From Chrysomallon squamiferum (taxonomy: Eukaryota > Mollusca > Gastropoda > Neomphalida > Peltospiridae), in contig CM022671.1 of assembly GCA_012295275.1 (NCBI GenBank), positions 20,794,822-20,858,821 of the forward strand: 64,000 nt of DNA, written 5' to 3'. The notes under the pieces are model-generated. The model searched no databases and was not told where the DNA came from. It saw nothing but the letters and a program-made list of their open reading frames with translations. Shown here piece by piece: positions 23,187 through 34,985 of this stretch (position 1 is the stretch's first letter; every line of letters begins with the position of its first letter). The translations under genes were made by a program, and so were the position numbers.

Positions 23187-23769
23187 TAAATATGTATATG
23201 TATTAAAATATTTCTGCATAAATATATTTTATAAATTATTGTTTTAATATATACATATATACATAATAAAGAATTTATAAAATATATTTTGGAGAAATAT
23301 TTTAATATTTATTTAATATATATATATATATATAATTTACAGTATTTATCTGAATGAATGCAGGTAGAATGCAAGATTTTAATTTTTTTATTATTATTAT
23401 TTTTATATTCTGAAAGATTAAAAGCATTACTATCTGAAGTTGTTTCCTCTTTTATTCATTCAGACTTTTGTTGAAAAAAAAAAAAAGCAAAATCATTAAT
23501 CATAAATTTATTTCATTTTTTTTTTCACGAACTCTTTCATAACATTCCGTAACGATTTTTTAATTAAGCATTATTAATTAGTAGCAAAACATTATTTTGA
23601 TATAACATCGATTAACAACGGATTTACAGAGCTACCTTTTCTTCTTTCTTTGTATTTAAGATAACAACATACATGCAAACAAACAAACGTCGATGGATCT
23701 TTTTAATGTAAATCTTTTGTCCTGTTTCTTTGAATACTTTGCAATAACTCTGAAGACTTCTTCATTATT

Positions 23770-24180
23770 TGTATATCATCCCTACCTCGTTCACCTTCGG
23801 ATCATTCATATACGTATCACTGATACGAAACCCAAGAGCACTGGCTGAAACGACGAAGATTATTGCAATTTGCCTGCCTTTGTTGCCGACTCAAACACGT
23901 CACTATTCAGAAAATATAACAAACGACTGATGCGATGCATTAATAAACCATAATGCTGAACACGGCTGATGTTCAGCTAATCATTGTACGAGTTCAAGTT
24001 GATGGAATCTGCATTGATCTCCACATGAGCTTGATTAGCTATGCTTGTTGGCACGTTGTCCATGCTAATTGAAATGCAAAATGACCACAGAAAGACGCGC
24101 GTGCTTTCAAAAGATTCCACAAATTGCCCTATTATCTGCATCAGTGTTGGAGAAGATCTAAATCTCGGCTTAACAATAAA
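23770..24180. promoter_or_regulatory. Candidate non-coding regulatory element
   Basis: A repeat-free, more GC-balanced island between AT microsatellites, without a long open frame. It contains short sequences like known factor sites: ATTGCAATTT (C/EBP-like), CCTTTGTTG (SOX-like), several TAAT/ATTA homeodomain cores and ATGCAAAA (POU octamer-like). Such clusters are typical of enhancers, but single motifs are common by chance. Confidence 0.3.
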
Positions 24181-24613
24181 GTGTTTTTTTTATTAGTATT
24201 ATTTTTTTTTTTAATGTAGTCTGTTAGAAAAGTACAGACAAGACGTCATACGAAAGAGTAAAAGTCCACATCGTGAAAAATTAATGATGTCATCAAATAT
24301 GGATTTGTTTTTGGAGGTTTTTTCTTTTTTTTCTTTTTAAAAAAAAAGAAAAGAAAAAATGAAATTTTAAATTTAAAATATTTGGTTTCATTAATTAACA
24401 TGTGTTATTATTGTTTTTAAAATATCACATAAATTTATAATTAACGATCTTCTCTGGTTCACGGCATATAAAGTAGGGATAAAGAATACAAGAGCCAATA
24501 GTATACGTTATATTTTAAACAGCGTCTTTGATAAACCTAATACTAAAATCCTACAAATAACGATGATGAGAGTAAGTATGTTGATAATAATGGTAGTGAT
24601 GAAAGCGATAACC

Positions 24614-24615
24614 AT

Positions 24616-24678
<63 letters not shown>

Positions 24679-24706
24679 TATTATTATTATTATTATTATT
24701 ATTATA
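24614..24706. repeat. Inverted (AAT)n/(ATT)n array
   Basis: About 60 bases of AAT repeats run directly into about 28 bases of TTA repeats, giving a perfect inverted repeat with almost no loop at about 24678. Confidence 0.93.
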
Positions 24707-26185
24707 AAATTAAGAAAGTAGCTTTGTTATAAGTAAAACAAATTTCAAAATTTGATCATACATGAATTCACCCTTCAGCTGTCTGGATTTTATCAGACTG
24801 TGTCACCATATGACACTTAACCCCGTCAAGTCTGCGATCAGTGAGTGGCAAAGTATTATACCCACTAAGCAATTATTGAAAATATGTAACCCTTCATCTT
24901 TCAGCCTGCATGGAAAATTACAACGAACCTTATCGGACAAGTGGACCTGAAAGAAAATCAATTTTCGAATATTATGATTCTTTGATTTATTTCACTGTGA
25001 CGTAGTGCTTATCACATATATTCTTGGCTAGTTCAGACCCTCGGTGCCGCTACGAACACATTTGTCAAATTTCAGAGCCTGGTTTTAAGATAAATGCTCG
25101 AAGACAACAGTATTAAATAATAATTTCAATTATGATTTTAAAAATACACGAGCATATTACCTAGTCTTCTAGTCAATAATTACAGAGTAAGTAAAAATTC
25201 AGGTATATATATATACGTAATTATTGACTAGAAGATTAGTTTTCGTGTATTTTTTATATATATATATATATATATATAATTGGACCGTCTCATTATCAAG
25301 ACTGTAGAAAGGAAAAAAGTAATGGTGATACCAGCTGATTGGATCAACCTTTGCACATATAACAGCATGCCAATAAACTGTTGCTTTTGAGTCGATACAT
25401 TGACGGAAATTTGACTGCTTAAGAAATGTTAAGGTGAACACAGCATCGAAATGTCTATGCCTTTAGGGTTCTTAATGATCCATTCGATCTTTTCTCGGGC
25501 CGACATGTTGAAAATATTGACAATGTTCTATAACGGTGAAGGGAATTAACGGAAAAACGATGGTTATCTTTCAGTAACAAGGGCATTTTCGTAATCATAA
25601 AGAAACAGAAAAAAAAACCCCCAGAAGTCTGTACTTATTTAAAAAGACCCAACATTTTTGCCTTTAACGAGGTGTAGTTAAACGTTAGGTCAACTAGAAT
25701 TCAATTTTGAAACCCAGATCGCCTGATAAGTAGTTTATTGACAGGGAAAAAAAGAATGCATAAATACCTGTTAGGACTAAGCCGGAATGTAAAAGAATTC
25801 ATCCCATGAGAGACAGTAATTGTATTATTTGAAATGAGATCTTGTTTAGAGTAATTACTTACACGTGAATTCGGATGTCACCAGTATTAAATTCAAGGCT
25901 GGAACTCTGCGTTTTGATAGGAGATACATTCCAATTTTGAAAAACAAAATCAACAAAAACAAGAAAAAAAACCCCATATATTTGGCCGTTAAAACATTAT
26001 AAGGCATAGGAATTGAAATACATGAAATTATTTTAATGCGAACATTTATATTGTTTCAGTCTGAATATTTCAACAACAAACAGCAACAACAACAACAATA
26101 GTAAATAAATAAAGATTTTCCTTTGTAATTATTTAGCGTCGTATAAATAAGTATTCTTTACTGTGAATGTGCTCGTTAAAACTGG
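24707..26185. other. Unique AT-rich DNA, no gene seen
   Basis: No exon or RNA gene is supportable. It includes a short TA array (25254-25279) flanked by 'acgtaattattgactagaagatta' sequence whose inverted copy lies about 60 bases upstream (25155-25180). The pair forms a potential stem across the TATATA segment. Confidence 0.5.
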
Positions 26186-26186
26186 A

Positions 26187-26189
<3 letters not shown>

Positions 26190-26263
<74 letters not shown>

Positions 26264-26286
26264 GCACGCACACACACACACACACA
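26190..26286. repeat. Compound (TC)n-(AC)n microsatellite
   Basis: TC repeats (26190-26245) followed by AC repeats with two ACGC variants (26246-26286). Confidence 0.95.
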
Positions 26287-27240
26287 TTATTTTCATTTCC
26301 AAAACTAAACTGAATAATAATAAACAATTCCAAAAATATGGAAGTTTAGCGATTCCTTGTAATCTCGACGGCTGAGAAAGAAAATGTCACAAACTAAACA
26401 TTGCATTTGTTGTAATTCACTGAGCGCAATATTTCATCAGTCGCTGTATGAATGAGGTACAAACAAACCCGTGCAATGCGTGACAGGGTGAAGGAAAAGA
26501 TGATGGCGTATGTTTACACAGATCCACATATGTCAGACGTCGACATTTAAGGATTTCCAGTAACCTTGTAATCTGGTCCTTTGACTTCGACGTGTCATTA
26601 TCATGCGTGTTCATTCGGTTAAGAATTGTTTGTTGATCCGGGGCAGGAAAACTAACTTGTTCGTCAGCAAACAGTTAATGTACTTTAGAAAATCTCGGTG
26701 AAGATGTATTAACAAGACACCAAGCATGTCGTCGAAGGGAAGAGCATCATTTGCACATTCTTACCATTTTTCATTTTAAGTTCATTAAATAAAGTCTGTT
26801 TGTTATACAGTAAATAATAAATAAATAAATAAATAAATAAATATCAAGAGAAAAACACACATACACACACAGGCAGATAGATATTTAAATGGATATAATT
26901 ACAGATAAAGTGTTTGCTTTATTGATAACAACATACAAAGAGATGGATTGCATGAAGACCACCATGAATGTAATAACGAAGGCACGTTTGTGTTTTTACT
27001 TAGATGCTCTATTATGTCTACCGCACTCAAGATCTTTCAGGCCAGCTGTCATACTTTTTTCATATCTTTTGTAAACCTATCTTTAAAAAAATATTTAGAC
27101 ATCGAAGTCATAAATATATACTGTTACATCGACATGGCAATAATCTAAGCAGCTGTCTTTCATAAAACATTCATTTTCGTCAGCTGTCATTCAAATATAT
27201 AAAACATGATTAGCCTGCGTCTACGTAGATTCTGTATTTA
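26287..27240. other. Unique DNA, no gene seen
   Basis: Only a short AAAT array (26815-26843) stands out. Open frames of 60-66 codons show no domain and no splice context that I can support. Confidence 0.5.
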
Positions 27241-27252
27241 AATAATAAAAAT

Positions 27253-27270
27253 GTTGATGATGATGATGAC

Positions 27271-27342
<72 letters not shown>

Positions 27343-27375
27343 AAGAATTACAACAGCAACAACAACAACAACAAC
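27253..27375. repeat. Compound GAT-AAT-AAG-AAC array
   Basis: Four trinucleotide families follow one another. Read in the plus strand this gives runs of Ile, Arg and Thr, a repeat artefact. Confidence 0.93.
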
Positions 27376-27535
27376 CACAGTAATAATATTAATAAATGTT
27401 TATAGTAATATACATATATATGCTTCACTTGTATCGTTCCAAGAAAAAAAAAAAAGTAAAAACTTGTTGGATAAACAAAATGCGTTGATTTCCCGGAAAA
27501 CGAGCAGTTATCTCTAGAAGATATAAGAAAGGAAT

Positions 27536-27602
27536 GGGATTCGATCCTAGATCATACCAAACCTAAATTCCACAGGTTAAGTCTTAAATACTTACCAGCC
27601 GA
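27536..27602 (-). mobile_element. Possible tRNA-derived SINE relic
   Basis: On the minus strand GGATCGAATCCC (complement of 27536-27547) is a near-perfect B-box. About 45 bases before it, GGCTGGTAAGTATT resembles an A-box. The sequence around them is not repetitive. It is probably an old SINE head; a divergent tRNA gene is less likely because no acceptor stem is evident. Confidence 0.42.
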
Positions 27603-28038
27603 ATCTGGCAGCGCTCTTTGTATTGAGGCTGTTCCACGCAGCATTGCCTAATCCGCGTGAAGACTTCCGTATTAGTGAGGAAATTACTTATTTTGTCAAT
27701 GTTTATGGAGCTAAGTGACGCGTCAGAATCACGAGTTTATTATTGATGTCATGTGAGCAGTGAGAAGAAATGAATGTGTACTTTCAGTTTTTTTTTTTTT
27801 TTTTTTTAATGCAGACCTATGCCAACATGGAATTAGGTGTTTTGAGAAAGAAAGAATTTTGAGATCAAAAACTGAATCAGAAATAAGATGTGAAGATGTG
27901 CATTAGAAAGAAAAACTGAAAAAAAAGAAAGAATAGAGAATTTTCCAACTTCAAATAAAGCATTAAATAATAAATAAATAAAAGAGAGAAATAGAAAAAA
28001 ATAAACAAGAACAACATTGATCTCTGTCGAGAAGCGAT

Positions 28039-28069
<31 letters not shown>

Positions 28070-28189
28070 CAGAAAAAAAAAAAGGTCACTCTAAAAACTT
28101 AATGCATAATAATAACAAACAAATATTAACATAATTATAATTATGGGAAAAAAAACATGAAAATGTGAAAGAAAGAAAAAAATGAACAA

Positions 28190-28290
28190 GTGTGTGTATG
28201 TGTGTATACATGTATGTGTGTGTATATATGTATGTATGTATATATGTATGTATGTATGTATATGTGTGTGTGTATATATATATATATATA
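28190..28290. repeat. GT/GTAT/TA microsatellites
   Basis: Interleaved TGTG, TATG and TA repeats. Confidence 0.9.
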
Positions 28291-28429
28291 AACAAACCAT
28301 AGTGTAATCTTTTTCTGACAACAGACGTGTAACGTCTCTACCTATCGATTCTGATAATACAATAATGATTTGAATAATGCAGTAATATGTTAAATTACAC
28401 GAGTTAATGGCGAGGGCTGGGCAGTGGCA

Positions 28430-28690
28430 CACTTATTTGATTTCACAATGTGTAATTGCAATGATTGGAGATGTTAAAATAACGCGGCCTTTACACGCGT
28501 TACAAAAACCGTTATTGTATCAGTGTGGGATGCTGCTGAGCTCATGATGAAGGATTAACATCAGTGCGCATTGGAAGAGTAATTCCAATTACACCATCTT
28601 CAGTCTCATTAACAGCTACTTAGCTAACCTACTAACCTCTCGTCGATGTTCTCGTTTGCCTGTTAATTCCACAGAAGCTTTTTGCCGATT
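28430..28690. promoter_or_regulatory. Candidate non-coding regulatory element
   Basis: Repeat-free DNA with the core GTAATTGCAATGATTGG, a TAATTCCAATTA inverted homeodomain-type pair (28580-28591) and a CpG-bearing ACGCG pair around 28482-28500. There is no long open frame. Regulatory function is inferred from motif clustering only. Confidence 0.25.
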
Positions 28691-28699
28691 GTCTTATTG

Positions 28700-29070
28700 T
28701 ATCTTTTTTTTTTTTTTTTTTTTTTTTTTTGCCAAGTATTATTATTAGTAGTATGGAGCTTTTTTTCGTTAGAATATTATATGTAAAGATATATGAGAAG
28801 GTGTATGGTCAGCATATAAGATATGTTTCGACCTTATACATACATACATACATACATACATACATAAATACATGCACATACACACACACGTACACACACA
28901 TTCATACACACGTACACAAAGAGACTCACAATTTATGTATGATGTGTGTGCAGGTTTGTATATGTATATAATTGTACACACATACACACGTATATATATA
29001 TATATGCATGCATATATTACACATACATACATACATACATACATTCAAACATGCATGCGTGTATAGATGC
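28700..29070. repeat. Poly-T tract and CATA/CA repeats
   Basis: A T tract of about 25 (28706-28730), a CATA array (28840-28866), CACACA/ACAT mixtures and a second CATA array (29020-29042). Confidence 0.88.
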
Positions 29071-29099
29071 ATGCATTCATACACATTTTATTTTTATCA

Positions 29100-30055
29100 C
29101 CTCTTTAACTTAATAATTAGTAACTATTTATCTGTTTTATAAAAGTTTAATTTCTTTTATTGTATTTTTACACTAAATGAATAATTTAACACGTATAGAG
29201 CTACTGTAGAATGCATGCAAACGCACGATATCGCAAACAGACAGATTGAGCGAATCGTGGAAAAAACGAAAAAAAACAGAAAGACATACACACACACAGA
29301 CAGCCAGAACAGAAAAAACCTATGGAAGATAAGAACGCTCTATAACTGTTGCTATTTATTGATAGTCATCTGACAGTGAACTTCACGCAGGTGCTGTCAG
29401 AACGTCGCAAAGTACAGTCAGAACTTCACGCTGTAATTTGTTTTTAGCGCTTTCCTTTCTGTGAATTGCAGAGAACTGCTGTGTCAGTTATTGATGTTCG
29501 ACTTGTGATAACATCTGTTGATAATTAGTGTTAACACGAGATTAATATTTCCTTACTTCATTAGCTGTTCTCCGCCAGTGCCCATCACTCCGAATTAATT
29601 CATTCCTTGATTCTCAGTTCCTTGGCATCAGAACATGTTATTTATTTTAGAAAGACATACGTAAACAGAATTACATTGAGCTTCAGGGTACATAACTGTG
29701 ACGTACATACTTTTTTTTTTACAATCTTCGGGTATTTTGAACAGCAATACTTCTAGCACTGCAACTTCTATATTTTTCAGTCTGTTTTAATATTATTCTT
29801 ACCATTTCAAACATAATCTTACTAGACCGGAGTAGAATATGCTGAAGTATACGTTACGTATTACTGAATATAATATACTAACTGAATTTCTACAGTAAAG
29901 GATATCTTATTTTCCCATATTGTTATACGCCCAGTATCTTGTAATATGTTTACACAACATGGGATATACTATAAAAATATTTTATTGTACAGGAATGCGC
30001 CATTATTTGATCAATTTGTGTTATATCATAAGAAAATATGATAAAATGTCCGATT
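29100..30055. other. Unique DNA, no gene seen
   Basis: No exon is supportable. The stretch 29340-29640 is repeat-free and contains two copies of GAACTTCACGC (about 29378 and 29422), near a CAGGTG E-box. It may be regulatory, with low certainty. Confidence 0.45.
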
Positions 30056-30059
30056 TTCT

Positions 30060-30185
30060 TTTCATATCATATCACATTATATCATAATATATAACATATC
30101 ATATCATATCATATCACATCACGTCAAATCAAATCATATCATATCTATCACATCATATATCATATCATATCACAACATATATATT
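30060..30185. repeat. (ATATC)n pentanucleotide satellite
   Basis: About 24 imperfect copies of a 5-base ATATC/ATCAC unit, a repeat class not seen elsewhere in the window. Confidence 0.9.
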
Positions 30186-30189
30186 TACA

Positions 30190-32200
30190 TGAACTGATAC
30201 TACCGGTAGAATATGAAGTGTTTGTGTGTACAAGTGTATGTGTGTCTGTGTGTGTTTTGTATGTGTGTTTCTGTGAGAGAATGTTTTATTAGCAGCTGTT
30301 TTTTAAATTTATTTCTGCCTTCAGCAAACTGCACTCTGTATGACAGCTGCGCTGACAAAGAAATGAAAGAATTCTAAATAAGAAAAGTTTTGTAAAAGGA
30401 AAGGATTTCAAAAATTAATCTCATTAATGCATGCACGTTAACGTCTTCAAATCATCTAATTGTTATCTGAATAAATAATGTTTTTTTAAAAATAGGTTCG
30501 GTTAAGCGGTTAAAATTTAAAAGATCATAAATGTCTTATCTTCTTGTCAAACAAGAGTAATATACGGATCAATTTAAAATTTCTTTCAGTCACAGTTTAA
30601 ATTAAAAATTGATAAAAAAAATGGGTTAAAGAAAGTACATTATTCACAAATAATAGGTTTTAGATTTTCTTTTTCTTCTTTTGAAAATAAAAAATAAATA
30701 ATAAAAAAAAAGCAATAAATTATATATAGCTATATCTATTGATTATTTCAACCTGCGCTCAAATTAATATTTGATCGTCTAGAACCTAACCTTGTCCTAA
30801 TCTTCCAATATTAATTTACGTGTTCAGCTTAGACTGAATACTGCATGCCTTCTTTTAACAGACAGGTATTTCTCATCTGTTCAGAACTGCCATCATTTGT
30901 TTGCCCACTGCATAACTGGTTTCTGTTCTGTTTGTCTATCAGTCTGTCTGTTTTCCGGCTATCTGTTTTTTTGCAGATATGTATCAGCTATTAAATCTGT
31001 CTTTATATATTATGCTGTCTCTTTCTACCTCATTCTCTGTCAGTCTATCTATTTTCTATCTGTTTGTCTTTCTTTCTACCTATATTATACCTATGTCAGT
31101 CAGTCAGTCAATCTATCTGTCTATTCAGCGAAATTTTGTTATTCTCAAAGTACACTGTGTTTCAAAATCCGATCTCACTGAGCAGCACTGTTCAATTACC
31201 TTTTTTATTTACATTAGACAAAACGTATATTGTAAACCACTACAATGCAGCTAATTAAGTCATTTTGCACGTACACATTACAACTAAGATTCCAGCTGAT
31301 ACGGGCTTTTCACGCCGTAATATTACTTTTTGTGGACACAGAGAGATTCTTTTGTGTAAGTGAAAATACGTTAATTTGAAAACTATTTGAAGCTTTCCAA
31401 AACATTATGTGTTTTCCGCTGTACCTTTCTATATATGAAAACGTGGTTGCTCTGACGGAATTGTATTGTTATCAGTGGATAAAAAGAGAGGGCTGCTCAT
31501 GTTAGATCTCACGTACCGTACTTTTTCTATTTCTGTTTCAAACCGTCAGTGTTTTGTACTGATCTGTACAGAATCTATAAGGTCGCTCTTACCAAGTTAT
31601 TATTTTATGGGAGACCTAACATTGCACATTTCAAAGTGTATTCATGACACTGTTATAAAACGTTTTATATTTTCGTATGAGTGCAATCGAGACGCCTACG
31701 TAAGAGTGACAACTTCACATTTTCTGACGACAGAAGATTTTTTAGAGTTCACGGGTCCTGCAGTTGTCTTCATCAGGAGCTCGTAGGTCCTCATCTGTAT
31801 GCAATGACGTCACAGAAACATAGCGCGCCCAAGATGTTTTTTAATTATACTTCGTTAGTAATTAATATTAAAATGCTAAATTAAATAATTAAAAAATAAT
31901 AATAATAAAAAAATAAATAAATAAATAAATAACTTGAAGATGTGCAGAATATATTTAAAATGTTGTTTGTATTACCAAAGATATATTTTAAGTATTATCA
32001 TTACATTTTAAAGCAATATTCCGGAAAATGTCATTCTTTTACTTTATTGCCAAGAATAGAGATATAATGAATGAGACATTTCTGAGTTTGTAACTAAATG
32101 GTGCCTGTTATAGTATGCTACTTGAACTATTCTACATAATATATGTTATATTTAAATCTGTACTTAATTAATTATTAACCAATAAACATTAAACAAAACA
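30190..32200. other. Unique AT-rich DNA with one CRE; no gene recognised
   Basis: A 106-codon open frame (31466-31786) of mixed composition has no recognisable domain and no supporting promoter or splice signal. It is followed by a perfect CRE, TGACGTCA, at 31805-31812. GTCT/CTAT-rich imperfect repeats cover 30930-31125. I cannot support a gene. Confidence 0.45.
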
Positions 32201-32202
32201 AA

Positions 32203-32203
<1 letters not shown>

Positions 32204-32239
<36 letters not shown>

Positions 32240-32411
32240 GAAAGAAAGAAAGAAATAAAAAAGAAAAAAGGAAAAAGAAAACAAATACATCCACTGAACA
32301 AACACTTTTTTTACGATCACGAACTAACTTTAAATAAATAACCAAGAAAGAAAATGTACATCCATTAAACCAAATATATTATTCTATCACTAACCGATTA
32401 ACTAATTAAAA

Positions 32412-32450
<39 letters not shown>

Positions 32451-32452
32451 AA
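32204..32452. repeat. TA, GAAA and AAAT microsatellites
   Basis: TA repeats (32204-32235), GAAA repeats (32238-32254) and a pure AAAT array (32412-32451). Confidence 0.93.
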
Positions 32453-32770
32453 CATTAACTCTATGTAATAAACTAAATATAATATAGCGTTAAACCAGTT
32501 TAGTGCATGGTACATCGCTAGACAATCTAGACAATACAGCTACACTTCAGTGTCAATATTTGCGCTTCTCGGCATTACTAAGACAGCTAGACGTATTATT
32601 AGATGATAGTTCTGTTACCAGGAATATCCTGGCCAAACACAGACCAACACGGATTCATTTGATCCTAGATAAATGACTGTTTGTAGAATACAGCGATCTG
32701 GATTAATACATTTCTATAACAAGATCACTAGTTGTCAACTTCTTTGAATATGGTTTCAGTTACATCGGTT

Positions 32771-32817
<47 letters not shown>

Positions 32818-33032
32818 TAGTAGTAGTAGTAGTAAAAGTAGCTGTAGCAGCAGTAGTAGTAATAACAAAAACGACATCAATAACAATTCATAATAACAAA
32901 GACGATGATGATGATAATAATAACAACAATCTGAAAAGCATAAGTACTACTACTACTAATAATAATGATACTGATGATGATGATGATGACAATAATAATA
33001 ATAATAATAATAATAACAACAACAACAACAAC

Positions 33033-33082
<50 letters not shown>

Positions 33083-33085
33083 TAG
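32771..33085. repeat. Long compound AAT/AGT/GAT/AAC array
   Basis: Nearly 310 bases of trinucleotide repeats: AAT, AGT/AGC, GAT, ACT, GAT, AAT, AAC, AAT. The long poly-Leu/Ser minus-strand frame is read-through of it. Confidence 0.95.
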
Positions 33086-33844
33086 ATGATTTAGAAATAT
33101 ATTTATTATTCTGGGAATAATAAAACAGAATAATAATTAAAAAAAGAAATTCCTAAACCTGTCGACGCCTCTGTCATGAATCAGAATCTTTCCGTGGGTG
33201 TTTGTTTTAAAACGATTATCACTGAAACGACAGACTATTCTGAATGATCACTTACACACCTACATTTACACGTAACTCTTATTCATCAGTCTTTCACAAC
33301 ACACCCACTCCAGCGTTACTCGTGTATTTCAAGTGGATATACGCGTTATGTTCTTCCTGAATGCCGCAATTTATATAATTACTGTTGTAGTTTCTGTTTT
33401 CCATTAGCAAAAACAAAAAGAATCGAAATAAACAATCACGTGTTTGTAATTACAGAAACTGGTTATTTTTGTTACTGCATCCGAGAGTCTCTTTGAAAAC
33501 GCTTCATCTTAGCAGAACTTATTGAATTTGTTAGTAATATATTTGGTGCACGGAAAACGTCAGTGATTCCTCAAATAATAAAACATTTATATACATATGT
33601 TACAACACCGCACCGCTTACCTAATCTGGAGACTGCCAGTTTTGGGAACATACCATATATATATATCAACTGAAAAAGAAATTTAAAATATATATATATA
33701 TATATATATATATGTTATAATATCTTTGTTCTGTGACTAATTATGATACTATATTTGAAATCAAAATAATTTTAATGCTTTGTTTCGGGGTGAAGACAAC
33801 CTAATGATTTCTTTCTATGTTATCTGATGTTAATTTTGAAGATT

Positions 33845-33912
33845 CAAAGTTCAGTGGTAAGGCGCGTGACTCCTACGTGATTAGTTCAAGGTTCACAGGG
33901 CTATTTCTTGTT
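33845..33912 (+). mobile_element. Possible tRNA-derived SINE relic
   Basis: GTTCAGTGGTAAGGCGCGTGA (about 33849-33869) closely resembles the D-arm/A-box half of a tRNA. About 20 bases on, CAAGGTTCACAGGG is a degenerate B-box. It is not a functional tRNA because the anticodon arm is not formed. A SINE head is the best reading. Confidence 0.42.
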
Positions 33913-34129
33913 CCAGCCTGCGCTCCTATCTGTAAATAAAAGATATCTTGCTTATAACCTGTAAGCCTGTTTTCATTATCTTTGTTCAGAATGTTTATGT
34001 CGGTCATCTAATCTAGGAATTATTAAACATTCATTCATTAATTTATTCATTCATTCATTTATTGATGCTTTCGTTTGTTCATTCATTATACACAATGCTT
34101 TTGTCTATTTTATAACTCCTTTATTAACA

Positions 34130-34345
34130 TTTATCACACACACACACACACACAAACACACAAACACACACATACACACACACACATATATATACATACA
34201 AATTTAAAAGGATTGTCAGAAAGATTAGATAGTTATAATGAACAACATCTTTTTATTTTTATATATATATATACACACATACATACAAATGTAAAAGGAT
34301 TGTCAGAAAGATTAGATAGTTATAATGAACAACATCTGTTTATTG
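34130..34345 (+). repeat. CA array and 87-base-period direct duplication
   Basis: CA-rich repeats (34134-34186) precede a segment starting at 34194. About 65 bases of it recur almost perfectly from 34281 ('aaaggattgtcagaaagatt' is in both). TA/CA repeats separate the copies. This is a local tandem duplication of unknown role, about 650 bases before the receptor exon. Confidence 0.9.
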
Positions 34346-34404
34346 TTTTAAAGAATTGTCCAATAATGTTGGTATGAGTTGGTATGATTAAAAATGTCCC
34401 AGTA

Positions 34405-34966
34405 ATAAAAAAAAAAAAAAAAAAAAAAAAATCTGAGAAATTTTACAGGAGCTTTTTTTTTTTTTTTTCCAGTATACTTCATTCAGTACTAAGAAGAAAA
34501 AAAAGGCAATGAAAAACAGTACTGGTTCATAAACAGGAATCTACTCTATTAATATTTCACTACACTGCATTATATACTCGGGCCCATGGTCAATAGTGTT
34601 TAACGAATTATTGTATATCTAAAAGACAGCGCCTTAATCTGGCAAATACTATTGGTTCATTGGCACTTAACTATGTGGATTATATTCGCTTTCTTAGCTA
34701 GCTCGACCATCGATCGGAGACCGTACTGCGCGAGGACTAACGCGGTCTTTTCGTTCTCTTTATCATCACTTCGTGATACTATTCGTCCAGGTACACACGT
34801 TTTGCGCTCTCTGTTTATCAACAAAGATGCCAACTCTTAAAAATAGTTCACCTGAGGGTTAATCAGTTTTACAACAGGTGGTTTAGAAACAGCAGACGGT
34901 AACACGTAAGTAAGACAATAAAAAAAAAAAAAAAAAAAAACAAAAAAAAAAAACAAAAAAAAAAAA
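34405..34966. repeat. Poly-A and poly-T tracts flanking unique DNA
   Basis: A tract at 34407-34430, T tract at 34454-34468 and A-rich tract at 34919-34966, the last ending only 20 bases before the receptor start codon. The unique part 34560-34850 contains CpG dinucleotides and may hold the receptor promoter or 5' untranslated region, but no TATA box is clear. Confidence 0.8.
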
Positions 34967-34985
34967 GGAAATTTCGCTTCAAGGT

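Noticed and set aside
31466-31786. 106-codon mixed-composition frame
   Set aside because: It has no recognisable domain, no clear promoter or splice signals, and a length attainable by chance in 64 kb. Kept only as a note in the region entry.
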